From NCBI GenBank assembly GCA_031841125.1, contig CM063111.1:42296955-42360954 (forward strand): a stretch of DNA of 64,000 bases, in the 5' to 3' direction. The notes beneath the pieces are model-generated. The model had not been told where the DNA came from, searched no databases, and saw nothing but the letters and a program-made list of their open reading frames with translations. This document shows, one piece after another, positions 21,395 to 34,509 of the stretch (position 1 is its first letter; each line of letters starts with the position of its first letter). The position numbers were made by a program, and so were the translations under genes. The stretch comes from Acanthococcus lagerstroemiae. Lineage: Eukaryota; Arthropoda; Insecta; Hemiptera; Eriococcidae.

Positions 21395-21661
21395 CAGGGT
21401 GACCAGTTTCTGGAAAACCGGGAAAAGTCATGGAATGTGAGCACACCTGGAGAAGTCAGAGAAAAGTCAGGAAGTTTTGAAAGAAAATCGAAAAAGTCAG
21501 GGAATTTTGAAGAAAATTTTATGATGTGAGAGTACTGTACAATTTTCTCTGTCAGACTCAATTGAACACCTTTTTTTTTAAATAATTTGTTTGTTATGAA
21601 AAAATTGGGAAATGGACGGAAAAATCAGGAAATTTTTTCGGGGAAAAAACTGGCCACCCTG
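21395..21661. mobile_element. MITE, CAGGGTGRCCAGTTT termini, 5-bp target duplication
   Basis: The left end CAGGGTGACCAGTTTCTGG mirrors the right end AACTGGCCACCCTG. CTTGA is duplicated on both sides (21,390-21,394 and 21,662-21,666). The interior has GGAAAAGTCAGGGAATTTT-like words and no open frame. A worn fragment of the same family lies near 45,630-45,695. Confidence 0.85.
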
Positions 21662-21666
21662 CTTGA

Positions 21667-24600
21667 GAACAAATATGTAACTTGCTGTTAGATTGCGAGA
21701 TTGAGGATCTAGAGCTATTCCAGTTCAGTATTCACCTGTTGAAGGACTGCTCTAATGTAGTGTGCTGCTAGATCATACGATTGATCTGGATTAGCTGTGC
21801 AGGGAGTTATACCGAAAAACCACCTACATATAGTTGGGATTACTTCTTGCACCGGTGATCATCATTGCGATGTGCAATTTCACACGTGTGAATTTTCAAA
21901 AAGAAATCATTGATAGCGACTTCGAAGATGAGTGAGGGCAGTTACTGGTAGAGTGTATCCAGGTATCTAGGTTATAGACGAATGTGTGGTGATCTAGTAT
22001 GTACCACATACCATGTGATGTAAATGCTTTAATGAAGGGACTCTCCTATTGTAAGATGTGACTACAGTAGTTGAGTGGGTGGCCCTTAACACACGCACCC
22101 CTGAGTCGGCAGCGAACCTGTTGGTTGAGAATTTTTACATAATTGAACTATAAAATGAGGGGCATGGTACAGAACACAGTTGTAGCTGTCCAAATTCTAG
22201 ATGTGTATCCCTGTTTGCAGGTGCTGGACTTTCATCGTGGCTACTTTCGTTTATTTCATTTATGATGAGCGAAACATATGCCTCCTAACTGACATTCTAT
22301 CCAATAATTAATCAGTCCTGTATTCGTCACTCTTAAGTTTTCATCTGCAATGGATTTCTGTTCTTGAAATCATTGAAAACTAATACAAAACTGGTACATT
22401 TTTTGCACGAAATTCTGCGTTTTTTCTGTCGCGTTATCTTATCAGTAGTGTCTGCTGATAATTCTTTTAAAACTTGATTACTGATTGGACCGAATTATCA
22501 GGGAAGAGCTAAGAAATATGCAGCTGTGTACATTTAGCTCCAATATATTTCTAAAAGATTTGGTTTTGTATGGATTTTGAAAAATCATTTCTGTGTAAAC
22601 GAGGATAATCGCTGTCGGGTTTTAAGACAGGCCTGTGCCATTAAAAGCTAGAAAAAATCAAAGGGTGAGTTGAAAATGGGTACGAAAACGAAAAATACAG
22701 GGCAACGACCGAAAACCGTTCCGATGGAGATCCTATTTTGTGGATAGGTAATAATATGCACCTCCTGAAAAAACCGGTCTTGGGATTAGAGCACGTGTAG
22801 AATGCAACAACGTTAGTGATTTAAAGTGCCCCGTTTTTTTCGGGGGGGGGGGGCTGGTACATTGACGCAGTTGGTTTACGTTTTTTATCATTCGAATAAG
22901 GGTAAAATGAAATATTTTTGTTTGGTTACTGTTGGAAAACAGGAAATGAGTCTTGGTTTTCAAATGCAGCTAGCAAATCGTTGATTTTGTTAGATGTCAC
23001 ATTATTACTTGTGCTTTTCTTCACTTCTGTTTGGGACATCGTACGTGGTCCTCATGAAAATAATTCAATTTTTCGGCTTTAGAAATTCAGACTTCTTGGA
23101 ACGAAGCGTTGTTCTGGTTCGATTAGTGGATGAAACCAATGAACCTGAGATCATATTTGTCGGCTTTCAAACTGTTAAAATCGTATTGTTTGATTTTCGA
23201 ATTCTGGCTCTAGTTCTGGAATTTTGGGCTTGGAACCCGTATATCAAAGCAGTGCCTAGTATCTCAGAGCAAAATACGTTTCTCCAAGGAGATTTCGGTT
23301 AAACTGCGACCCTTATGATTTGTGTAACATTAATCTAAACTTCCAAGTATGGTGTTTCAGGATGTGATCCTTGTCTGACCCGGTGTGGCAGTAATTTGTA
23401 CTGACAGAATGTGACCTACTCTCAGTTTGAAGGAGCTGAGAAATTATCCTTGAATGAAATTATTTGCTTCGTTCTTTTTTTCTACTGAAAGTGGAATGGT
23501 GGAATTCATTATAATGAAATAACTTTGGCAACAAAAATGGTTAACGGATCAACATGTGTTTACGAAAGTAATTTCGATAAAAGTTACTCAGAAAAACAGT
23601 GAAATTTTTGGTAAAAATAACTTTTTGACCCTGTACATTTTTCACGGAAAACGATCGATTAGTGCTTAAACTCCCCATTCCTCTTGGCTCCGTATTCCTA
23701 TTTCTTGGATACAGTTTTTTATTTATAGTATTTTCGTCCCTGAGAACAATCATAATTTCCTTCTCTTCTGGAGTAAAAAGAGCATTAGTAAACACTCCAT
23801 TGTTCTAGTTCTGATGATTATTTTTTTTAATGATTTAGTCTGTTTTATCTTTCCACCATTCTACATATTTGCCATGATCGTGAAATATAGAAAAGCAAGT
23901 CACTTCATCAGTTGGTACTGTCTCAGCCCCTTTGAGAAATTAGAGTAGGCAAAACGTATCTGCAATGTCATGATTGATTGCCCACTCACCCGGTTGAAGG
24001 AGTACCATTTATTTTGAAACTCTCTACGGACAGCGTTCACTGAAGTTTACTGATGAAATGATCTTCATTCAATGTTGATCAAATAAATGTCACATGACCA
24101 TCTGTTTCTATAGTTTTTGGAATTGGTTGAACCCATTTTTTTGAAGGTTTTTAACTGCATCTCCACTGGGGTGGTCGTTGTGTTCGTTGTGTTGGATCAT
24201 GGGAATTTCTGTTTGGTTCTTTCGTAAATAGATGTCAATAAAATATGAAAAAACTCCTGCGATATTTCAGCTTGATTGGGTAAGGGGAACATGTGCTGCA
24301 TGTTCACTTCCCTTTTTATAAAAATGTATAGGAATTTTGACAGCCTACAGTTGTGTTGAATATTTGTTTTTATAGATGTCAGCAAGTCATGTGGTGCTGA
24401 TGAAGTATAAAATTGTTTAACTCTATAATCTGGGTCAGTGGTCTCGGAAGGGGTTCCAAAAAGGAAAGGGAGAGGATGAAAAATATGAAATTGAGATAGG
24501 GTTCATAGAGGTTGCTCAAATGCTGCTGAATTCGATTTTGAAGGTAATTTTTTACATTTAACCTCCTGAAGTGTCATTAAAGGGAGTTGGCAATAAATTT

Positions 24601-24896
24601 TGTTTATTTATTCAAAATACATAGTAGTACATTTATAATAGGTTTTCAAAGACAGTGAACTTGATTTTGAGAGTGATCTGACTTATGTGGTAGCTTCAGT
24701 TGGAGTCAAAACTAAATGATAATCGACTTTCCTGGAAAATTAATTGTTATTTGGTTTTGATTGTTTCCTTGTACACTTGATGGCGGGATCTACAAACCAT
24801 TCCCAGAATCGGGCTTAGTGACTTTAAAAATTTACAAATAGAATACCATCTTGAAAAAATGAGCAATATTTGGTATCAGAGAGCGAGGGTTGGACA
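21667..24896. other. Intron or intergenic DNA, nothing recognised
   Basis: There is no supported exon or repeat boundary. The open frame 22,994-23,302 (plus) is hydrophobic and lacks splice context. A G-run of 11 is at about 22,843. Confidence 0.35.
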
Positions 24897-24901
24897 TAAA
24901 A

Positions 24902-25266
24902 CTGGGTGTCTACAAGTACTGAAAAGTCCTTTAAGTCATGAATTTGGAAAGTAGGTCCTGACAATCCTAAAAATGCTGAAAAAAATTGAAAAATCCTTCA
25001 TTTTTGTTAGAAATACTCAAAAATAAATTTTTCGCGATTCCCATGATTGGTCCTTAAAAAGTGTAGCGCAGGATCTGCATATATTCACAATAAGAGGGAA
25101 AGTAGAGGAGCAAAAAGGAGGGGGGTAAAGGGGATAAAACAATTGGAAACCAAAAAGAAAAGATTTGCACACTCGGTGATGAGATGGAAAATATGCCGGC
25201 TACAGTCCTGCAAAGGGTCTTAAAAACGTGCTTCATTTTTACTTTCCAATTTCTGTAGACACCCTG
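24902..25266. mobile_element. MITE, GGGTGTCTACA termini, 5-bp target duplication
   Basis: The left end CTGGGTGTCTACAAG and right end CTGTAGACACCCTG are inverted. TAAAA is duplicated at 24,897-24,901 and 25,267-25,271. It is a short version of the element at 62,782-63,503, sharing the AAAGTCCT, GCAGGATCT and AAACAATTGGAAAC segments. Confidence 0.85.
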
Positions 25267-25733
25267 TAAAAACTACTCTCAAAATCGAATTTAGCAATAA
25301 TCTCAAGGTGTACAAACTACCCTCAAAGTCAAGTTCACTTATCTCAAAAACCCATAAATCAACCCCGATGTCGAATTTAATTTTTTCACTTCCCTCCTTT
25401 TGAAGCTACTCACCGGAACCATTGATCCAAATTTTGAAGCCAAGTCAGTGTATAGCCCGTTGACATATTATATTACAACAAATCTGTAATACAATTCTGA
25501 TCCAAGGAAAAAAATTTTTGGTTCAAAATGTCATGTTCAACTCAGTCGATTGAGCTGAAAATTTACAGTAACTTGTAGATATGTTATTGAAACCAGTGAC
25601 GAGGGGGAAGTTAAGAAAATTCGAAAAAGAATTTCATCAAGATTAAATTTAAATAAAAGTAACCTGAAACCCCTTCCCTTAAAATCCACAGTGATCTCCA
25701 CTGGAAAATTGGGGATAGTAATTTTCAATATTT

Positions 25734-26022
25734 CGATTATAGAGGTTCTTGAGTTGTCGAGTTAATTTTTAAGGCCATTTATGCTGTAACCTCTACCCAG
25801 AAGGTTCCGCAGGGGGAACCTGAAATTGAAAGTTGAATGTGTGGGTATCAAAAATATTATATGTAAGATTTTTAGCGCCTCTGAGTTCATTGTTGGGTAA
25901 TTCAGCTGCAACCCAAGCTCACATATTCGACTGTTTTGGCTCCCTGTGGAGGTTCCTGGGTAAGAGTTACAACTAGAATGGCCTTAGAAATGAGCTTATA
26001 AACTCAATAAACCCTATAATCG
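25734..26022. repeat. Inverted repeat, arms of ~115 bases (minisatellite family M120)
   Basis: The arm 25,734-25,850 is the reverse complement of 25,912-26,022, with scattered mismatches. Both begin CGATTATAG-GTT-TTGAGT from the outside and include CTACCCAG(A)AGGTTCC / GGAACC. The loop is about 60 bases. The arms resemble single units of the tandem arrays at 34,510 and 56,955. Confidence 0.65.
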
Positions 26023-27834
26023 ATACATTGAAAGCTATCATCCTCAATTTTCATGTGTTAATCCCCTGTGGGTTCTATAGGGGCGGAGGTGTGTCTGAAG
26101 AACCTCACAAGTGAGTTCAGCAAATTAGAAAATCATGCGAATATATTGTCACGAGATATTTATTATTTGCTTTTAACATTAAGTAAACGACGTAATTTCA
26201 TCAAAAAATCACCCAAAAGACCTATTTTGGAGCCCCCTATGCCCCCTACATGATTTTTTTTAGACAACTTCTTGTCGAGTCCTATGTTATGTTAAGAACA
26301 ACCAAATTTTTTGGGTCGGATCAATTTTTCTTTTGGACAACTCTACTTCTAAGGTGTTTTAAACGAGGAATCCTGTGTCAAACTTCAACGTCCTTGGCGC
26401 ACCACCTAGTTTTTTTGTTGTTTTTTTTACAAAAAATTTTGGTCTCTGGGGTTTTACACTAAAATACACGACTTTTTTGTAAGACCAAAAAACCAATTGA
26501 AAAAATAATAAAATTAATAAGTACTAGCCTGATGGAAAGGGTGATTTTGAACCGGGGTTTTATGGAAAATTTGCAAGAGACCTTTTTTAGTGGTAATTCA
26601 AAGAGCTTTAATTGCTACTCAAAACAGATTCTTACGTGAGGTCACATTAGGCAGGATACAGTGTAAACGTCAACCTTTGCCCTGTGGATCCAAGTGGGGC
26701 TATTAGCATGGGGCTCATTTTCAAAGTGATCCTTATGCTATTCCGAACTCATCAATTCTCCACTATAATAATAAAATACAGGATTCTTCTCCAATTCTTC
26801 GTACAAATGTCTAGGGTCTGGGCTACGAGGAGGAGGGAAGGGGCTACCCTAATTGTTTTCCGAGTCGGTAGTTTTGGAATTTTCGAGAAATACAGTAGCC
26901 TGGCTGCAAAACTGGGGAAGGGAGAACCTTTTTTGCTTCTTAGTAAAATTTTTAGGAATTTTAGTCGACGTTTTGGCCTTTTACTTTCCTCCCTCTTCCC
27001 TCAAAATTTTTTTCCGTACTGGCACTGCTACTCTCGTTTTATCGGTTCTGAGATCACTGACACTCGTTTCCGTAGATATTGAAATGGTCCGTCGAAATTT
27101 CAAAACAAAAGCATCTACATTCAAGTACCGCCAAATTACCTGGCGTAAGCACAGAGTATTTCCAAACCTGTACTAGAAAACTGTCCTTACACCAGGCGAC
27201 CTATATTTGAGATGAACTTAAGATCGTATGTTTTAATTATGGTCGCGATGTCGTTAATTCGCCCTGTCACCCTCTGTTGAAGAAACATTTCGGCGCTCCC
27301 TTTCTTGGAGCCCATTTCTCCCAGTCGACCGTTTTTCACGCCACGAAAACTTAACGTATCTTTCATTCATCCTTTTTTTTTCTTCTTGTTCCTTCTTCGA
27401 GATAGCAACCTCACTTTGGTCGCTATATTAGGGTTTTCTTCTTGTCTTTTACCTTTTTCTCTTTTTTCACTCTCTTTGATTAAAACCCCTCTCCGAAATC
27501 ACGCAAAACCAGATTTCATTTTCGGCATACGCGTTAAAATTATGTTCGACCAGGTAATCGGGCAAGATGTGACACATGTGTTATATGCTATCGTTGATTG
27601 TGTAGCACATGCTCAAGATCGTATGCACCTTTGACGAAAAAGGTACCTATATACTCTGTACGCTCAAGGGGTTGATAAAAAGCGTCCCGCGGAGTAGTGG
27701 CGCGGGCACGTGTTCGCGCAGTTTGCAAAAGGGAAGTTCGTTGAATCAAGAGTTCATGCGACCGGGTGTATCCTGGTAGGCAGCACTGTACATTCGAGAG
27801 TGTACCCGCCAGGTGATTACTTTTTGGTCGCATT
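26023..27834. other. Intron or intergenic DNA, nothing definite
   Basis: The open frames at 26,250-27,176 are low-complexity or pyrimidine-rich and show no family motif. From about 27,560 to 27,830 the sequence is more complex and apparently unique, but contains no exon I can support. Confidence 0.3.
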
Positions 27835-28330
27835 GAGACCATAGGGTGTCTGCCGGCCCCGGAGTCCTCCATAAGTTCCCCACAAAATTCAAAAGTGGAG
27901 TATTTTAAAAAATACAAGTGAAAATAATGAATTTATTTCAGATAATCATCTACCACATTTCTGAACATGGTAAACATAAAAAATGAAGGTTTTTTTATGA
28001 AGTAAGAACGTCCTAGGCTGTCAACCTCTTGTTTTTCAAACTCAGTCTGTAACTTAAGACTCCTCCCAACAGTTTAGTTCCCTCCTGAAAACATTAGAGG
28101 GTTACGAACTTCGTTCAAAAAACCTTGCAAAATAAGGTGTACCCTGATCTTTAAAAGAGCCTAATGAAGTTCCCCCATTCAAAAATGAGAAAATGTTGTT
28201 GAATTACCGCACAGCCGAAATAGAAAATTAGATCTTAGTCTGCCCATTGATACTACACATTACATACACTAATAATTGATTCCCCCCCCCCACGTTGTTC
28301 AAAAAAGCTTTTTTGTGGCGTTTTTGTTTA
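27835..28330. repeat. Element R1 (GGGTGTCTACC...AGTCCTCCATTTT), internally deleted copy
   Basis: It starts AGGGTGTCTGCCGGCC and then GAGTCCTCC. The middle shares GGTTACGAACTTCGTTCAAAAAACC with 55,830, and the end shares TGATACTACACATTACATAC-like sequence with 55,985. The fuller copy is 55,116-56,182, and other copies are at 42,289 and 30,290. There is no coding capacity. Confidence 0.65.
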
Positions 28331-28485
28331 ACACGTTAAGTGCTGTGCTATTTTTTAGTGTGGCATTCCAAACAGTGACGTATCACCCGGTTGAAAACTT
28401 GGTATGCGAAGTCCCAGACGCATGCCCAACGCCTTTTGGTGGGAGATAGGTATCCCGCTCCCTGAGGATCCCATGAGCCAACGGC

Positions 28486-28642
28486 TGTCATCCACCTGTG
28501 GGTGACAATTTTGTAGTGCGGAATCGCACGCAATCAGTGAAGAGGAACAACTTTTATATTATTAATTTTTTTATATCACGCTTCCTTCACGAGATAGCGC
28601 AAATACACTGGTTTATGGAGTGTCACCCACCAGTGGGTGACA
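28486..28642. repeat. Pair of 22-bp near-palindromes ending TGTCA...TGACA
   Basis: The palindromes at 28,486-28,507 and 28,621-28,642 share TGTCA-CCACC-GTGGGTGACA and are 113 bases apart. They may be the subterminal motifs of a DNA transposon or binding sites; neither is proven. Confidence 0.6.
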
Positions 28643-28908
28643 GTTTTTTTGATCCTTATATCTTAGTTTTGTTTTTATGTTTTTATTCTTTGTAATAATA
28701 TTGCAAAAATTTGAATGTAGCGCGCACCTTTTCGCACGCCCTATAACTTCATTTAGCTACTTTTGGACCGCTCTAAAACGTATCTGTCTGGAAAATTTAG
28801 GGAAAAGTTAGGGAATTTCACTGAAAAAAAAAAGAAGCTAGACTAGCTATGTTTAAAAATTGTTCGGCTTAAGAAAATTACTTTTTGTGCAATAACAATG
28901 AAATACCT

Positions 28909-29133
28909 TCTTTTTTTTCTCTAATTTGCTCTCAACCCGAGTCCTGGAATCCGCCCTTTCGAGCATTACTTCAGAGACATCGGGGAGGCTGTAAGGGCTA
29001 TCTTAGTCCTCTTCTCTTCTGACCGAAAAACCGGCCTAAGTCGAAAATGCTGGCGAGTTGCTACGTGGGCTCGAACCCGGGACCTCCGGATTCTGAGACT
29101 AGCGCGCTATCCACTCGGCCAACCAGACCTCTT
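28909..29133 (-). mobile_element. tRNA-derived SINE, full-length copy 2
   Basis: On the minus strand it reads head (GGCCGAGTGGATAGCGCGCT, B box GGTTCGAGCC), then body (AAGGGCGGATTCCAGGACTC) and an A-rich tail. A 14-bp target duplication ACAATGAARTACCT flanks it (28,895-28,908 and 29,134-29,147). The internal poly-III A and B boxes come from a Leu/Ser-like tRNA. Confidence 0.9.
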
Positions 29134-29147
29134 ACAATGAAGTACCT

Positions 29148-30289
29148 GTACAGCATTTTCGAGGGGGGGGGGAATGCCCAGGGGTCATTGCGCCCGCTTT
29201 CTTTTTTGAAAAGAAGTGAGCTTCAAATATTATTGATCGCAGCGACAAAATGAAAATATATAAAAAAACATGAAATAGGTTCCTGGGTTTTTGGACCCTC
29301 TGAATATATTTCTGAGGATATCTTGCGTCCGTCCCTCATCCTTCCTGAAGAATCCACCAAGGGGTCAACAAGGAACTATTTGCTTAAGATATAAGAAAAT
29401 AAGGGAGTCAAAATGCATTACTGCCTTAGAAAATCCCAGTCTTTAGTGTCGGCCTCTTGCAGTCACTTTTCTTTTCCTTCTCTTCCAAATTGAATTGATT
29501 TCAGAGTGCATTCGTGTTGTTGATATAAATTTCCATAGAAATTTTTAATGAAAAAATACAATTATTATTGCCGCCAAGTTTATTTATTTATCAGGATCGA
29601 ATGTGATCGATAGGTAATTATTTATTAATTTCCATACAAAACATGAAAATTGATTGTTCAAGACTGTCAAGAGTCAAAATGCAAGCTTTCTTGCTGACTC
29701 TCCTTGAGTAGCGAGGTTACTTGTATATTTGAAGCCTACCTTCGTGATTTTAAAAATTTCAGGTTATAGGCTCGTGCGGATTAACATGTGTAGAGAGAAG
29801 CATAAAAGACCTCAGGAATAAAATCCTCAACTTGACAAACCTTACTAAAGATTTATTTTAAGTGAATGTTCGTAATTAGTAAGTCCTCACTTCCTGGCGA
29901 AGTCTTTAGGTTGAAGGGCGGGTGCGAAATGAGAATGGATTCAGAGTTCTTAGAAACTATGGAAATACAGTTTTACACATTTACATGTATTTGTATTTCA
30001 TTGGGCAGTAATTATTGCAGCTCACTTTTTTCCTAAAATTAAAGTCGGTGCAGTAACTTTTGAAATTTTTTTCGACAGTTCTGTACTGGTACTTTTTAAT
30101 ATAGAATAGTTTTCTTAAGCCTAACTATTATTAGAACAAAATTTGACTTGTAAGATTTTTTAAAATTGCAGATTTTGTTGATGTTAAACTTCTGCCTGCG
30201 TGTGTGACTCCTAAATATTCTTCAATTCCAAAAATATTTCAGCTGGACTGTTTTCACACCCACTAAAACAAATTTATCCATTAGCAGAG
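29148..30289. other. Intron or intergenic DNA, nothing recognised
   Basis: No exon, structured RNA or element boundary was seen. A G-run is at about 29,164. Confidence 0.35.
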
Positions 30290-30476
30290 TAGCTTTTTCA
30301 AAAAGCCTGATTTTGGACCAGCCTATCTCCCTCCCCTCCTTAAGAAATTCGAGTTATTGAAAGTGGGCTACAGAATACTGGAGATGAGTCTCCTAAAATC
30401 AGATGATGAGGCCCCTCAAAGTTCTCTAAAAGTCCTCCAATTTTATTTTTCGAGATTGGTGGACACCCTCTGTTAT
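30290..30476. repeat. Element R1, 3-prime terminal fragment
   Basis: It shares CTACAGAATACTGGAGATGA, AAGTCCTCCAATTTTATTTT and the terminus GGTGGACACCCT with the end of the copy at 55,116-56,182 (GGTAGATACCCTG). Confidence 0.6.
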
Positions 30477-31101
30477 GGGTTTTTTTGAAAAGTATTGGCC
30501 CTATCACAGAAATATAGAACTGCAAAATGTTCTCCGAGAAATTGTACATACGAAGCAGTATACGTCATTCCCCGTAATAATACCACCTTGTCATAAAATG
30601 GCGTCGCTTTGATCCCCTTTCTGGCTTTATTTCACACGAAGTTTTTTTAGTGCTAAGTAGGTGTATTTCATTAATTATTAATCATCAATAATTATTAAGT
30701 CAAGTAAAATATGTCATACCAAAGTATTCAAACATGTCGAATTCCATTTTGATGTTATTCTGACTGTCACCCCCTGCCTTGAAATAAGGATTACAGGATG
30801 ATAAAAATTATGAATTAAAAAAAAAAATTATTTCAGTTGTGAATTGAATTAATTCTGATATTAAAAGTATAAATTTAAAAGTCTGATCAGGGTGTCACCC
30901 AGTAAGTTTGAAATATTGGTCTGTAAATTGGCATCAGTTACATCATATAATAGGTTTTTGAACCGCAAAATTCATTTTCAGTCCAGTTTTCAGCGTGACC
31001 TCTAACGCTCTAATTATATGGCACTGCAGGGAGCCATAATCTCGAAAATTATTGATGTGCAAAAACTGCTTTCAGTTGTATCGAAATACGGATTCTTCGG
31101 G
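30477..31101. other. Intron or intergenic DNA, nothing recognised
   Basis: AT-rich sequence with no supported feature. Confidence 0.3.
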
Positions 31102-31342
31102 CAGTGGCGTAGCCCGGATTTTTCCGGGGGGGGGGGCAAAATGTTTAGTGAGTACGCCTAATATGAACTGTATATTTTGACATTGACGTATCAGTATGTT
31201 GTGCTTTTCTAACTTCAATTATGCATCTGAATTTAAATTTCATTTTGCACACTTACTGTGATACTGCGAGCATATAAAAATTCTCATCTCAGGAGGGGGG
31301 ATTCATACCCCTAATCCCTCAGCCCCCTTGGCTACGCCACTG
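31102..31342. mobile_element. hAT-type MITE, CAGTGGCGTAGC termini
   Basis: CAGTGGCGTAGCC at the left mirrors GGCTACGCCACTG at the right. CTTCGGG is duplicated on both sides (31,095-31,101 and 31,343-31,349). The interior has a G-run of ten and no open frame. Confidence 0.88.
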
Positions 31343-32429
31343 CTTCGGGGCGTAAAATTTATTTTTGATATTTTAAAAGTAACCCCTACCCCGGCGGTGT
31401 CACAGGGAATCACAGCAACATTAAAAATAGCGAGTCAGCGAAAATTATCGTTAGTGGTATTGCAGTGGAAGTTTTTGAGGGCGTTGTGTTCGGTTTTGGT
31501 ATTGTTTTGAGTGTAACGCTTACCCCTGCGACACCGCAGAGTAACCTGGAAATTTTACTTGATGAGTCGGAACTACCTTCGGTGGTGTAATGAGTTTTTC
31601 GGGCTATCGAATTAATTTTTGAAACTCGAACGAAGACGCTGGTTGAACTCGGAAGAAATCCGTTTGGTCGGAAATAAACGCATGTCCGGCTAGGATATTG
31701 GAAGTTTTCCGCGCCGTATGCATTTGCTACCCACCCTTTTGTGCTTAATGCATTTCTAGTGTGTACATACGGTGCACATTGTGTAACAACGGTTTATTGC
31801 CCTCTGTAGGTTTCCCTTTCCTTCTGGGTATATCGAAGGGTGCCCGGTGCCTTAATTGAATTCGTTATATCGGCGTACAACGATAATTTTATTTTCGCTT
31901 TGCCTATGATCCCGTATCTGCGGATATCGTAACCAATTATGAATAATATTTAACGTGTTTCGTCGAATACGTAATTGTCCGCTGTTCTTCTAACTCAACT
32001 TCGATGATGTCACCGATGAATTCGTCGTTCTGGTCAGCGATGAAGGTTGTGCTGCTTGAAATTGCAAGAAGGTTGAACTGTGCGTTGAGATTGATGTTAA
32101 CTGACTGAGAGCCTGACCTGAGACCTACCGAAGAAGAAAAGGAATCTCGCCCCAGCTCCCCTGAACATCCTTGTCAGTTGGCAGTTCCGGAAAAACTGTC
32201 GCGCAGTTGACAAAATTTGGATCCGCTGCGGGTAAAATTTGAAGTGTTGACTTTTTTCGATTTCAAACATTCCGGTTAACTGACGGACTTGGATTTTTAG
32301 GCGGCGAATTGATATTTTAAGTTGGAAGAATTCTGATCCTCCTCTCCCCTGCTCACCCCAATAAAGTTTCTTCGAGAGGCTCCTGTATATACCTCACGAA
32401 AGAACACTATTGCACAGGAAGGTAAACAG
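31343..32429. other. Intron or intergenic DNA, nothing definite
   Basis: Sequence from 31,620 to 32,200 is more complex than its surroundings but has no splice-supported open frame. Confidence 0.3.
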
Positions 32430-33440
32430 GTCAAATACATTGACACGAGCCAGATTCTCAATAATTCCGGAGCCAAGACGGAGTTCCTCAAGTTGAATAA
32501 CAGGGTCCCGGAGCTGACCTCTTACCAAGAGAGCTAGAGTCCGAAAAAAAAGTTTGCTGGAGCCGAAACCCGAGAAATATTACTTGCTGGAGTCGGAGCT
32601 GGAGCCTTGAAGAAATTATCTGCTGAAGCTGGTGTTAGTTCCAGAATTTTATTAGAGCCAATTTCTGATCTTAACTCCAGCTCCTGAACCTTCTTGTGTC
32701 CCTTCCACGTACACTTCATTTCCTCTCATGCCTTTCCACCCCCCCCCCCCAACTCCCCTTAGAATTACAGGAGCCTGAGTCAAAGTCATCAAAATTGTTT
32801 TGCCGGAATCGGTGTCGAAGTCAGAGAATAAACCAGTTTCAAAAATTTTAGCCGAAACCAGGCTGGAGACCGAAAAACATGATTTTCTGGAGCTGAAGGT
32901 GATTTCAGAATTTTACTGGAACCAGAGCTAGTTTCTGAGTTACAGTGGCTCCAGCTCATCAGCCTCCTTGTTTTCTCTCCTCTCCCCCTTAACCTCCCCC
33001 ACACCCCTCCGCCCTTTTCCATCACCATAAAAATAACCTAGTTAAAGTGAAAACCATATTTTTGGCGAACCTAGAGCTTTCGAAGATTTGTTACTGGAGC
33101 TGCATCTAAATATGTTTTAAAACAATGAAAAAGAACAATTATTGTTTTAAAACAAATATGTGTTTTAAAACTTTTTTTTTGTTTGTTTAAAACGTGTTTT
33201 CTAACCATATTTTTTCAGGTTTTAAAACTTTTTTTTTTCATTTTCTTTGAGATTTTCTCACCCAGAATTTAGAGGAACCTCAAATCCAAATAAATTTTTG
33301 AATTTCACCCAAAAATTTTCAGAATGATTTGATATTAGTGATAAAAATGAACGCTATTAAGTGTAGCAGAACCAACTGACAAAATCTGTTTTTTGGGAAC
33401 TGGAGCTGAATTCAAAAGTTGACCCGAGTCAGAGTCAGCT
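32430..33440. repeat. Degenerate GGAGCCGGAGTT-type satellite
   Basis: Repeated variants of GGAGCTGGAGCC, GGAGTCGGAG, TTTCAGAATTTTACTGGAAC and GCCGAAACC occur without a strict period. The same vocabulary returns at 52,300-53,460 and 62,560-63,640. The minus-strand open frames across it are by-products. Confidence 0.55.
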
Positions 33441-34509
33441 CGAAAGATTCTGGGTCCCTGTTGAATAATTTAACTTTTCAACACGTAACCTTCCGATACA
33501 GGGTGTTTCAATTCAGTGATCTCCCTTCAACGAGGTAAGCCGGCAACTTATTCTACAGCGAGTCGATATGTTTGCCCAACTTGACTTCTGGAAAGGCTGA
33601 CCACGAATAACCAGGAATTATTTGCCTCCTCTGTAGTGATTTTGGATATCGAATATTCAACGCAGCCCCGTAACCGTGGGGGCAAACTGGGGTTGAGCCC
33701 CCTCTAAGCAAAGATACCACCATTAAAAAAGTCATCATTACGCTGGACGAAAAAAAAAAGGATGAAAAGAATTAATATCATAGAAATATTTAAATTTAGA
33801 ACAAAAATTTGGTTAACTAATTTGGGACTCTTGGGAAGGGGGGAGTAGGATTTTCAAGGGAGAAAACGTCGATAATTGAGGTATTTTTTTTAATCGCCGA
33901 TATTAGAGGACTATTTTATGAAAATGAAGGTAAAATTACTGCTCGAACGAAAATTTTTCGAAAAAACGTGTTTTAAAGGTGAAAAGTTGCACATTCAATT
34001 TCAGGTGCCTTGAGGACATTCGCCCCCCCACCCCCGTGGCTATACCACTGCCTCGTAGAAATTTTCACATTATATACTAGTGTATCCTTAAGCCCCCCCT
34101 CCCCCCTAGTAAACAGTCAGCACCTCCTACCCCAGATGGCTGGCTACGGACCTGATTCAATGTTCGAATCATTGCATTCGTTTTCCTTGTTTGGCTTTAG
34201 ATTCTCACTTATCATTTAGTGGATGGGAGAGTAACTTCAGATTTCACGAAATATATTGATATATTTCTCGAAGCAGTCCTCAGTCTTGACTAACGGGATT
34301 CTCATGATGCACTCCTTAAAGGGAAGAATTCCTGCAAGATTTCAATTCAATCAGGTACGAAAAACATTTGGGGCATGCCGCTTCACTTACAGAATAGCCG
34401 AATTTTATTCGTTTTAGCTAAAACATTTTTCTTTATTTTTATACCACTCAAAATATACTTGAATAATTTTTGGATAGGTATCGCTTATGCGGCCCTGCTG
34501 CAAGGGGGA
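33441..34509. other. Intron or intergenic DNA, nothing definite
   Basis: A fragment reminiscent of a CAGTGGCG-type MITE end (GGCTATACCACTG) lies at about 34,038. Several C-runs are present. Confidence 0.3.

Noticed and set aside
26684..27176. Two overlapping plus-strand frames
   Set aside because: Pyrimidine-rich, hydrophobic, no donor or acceptor support.
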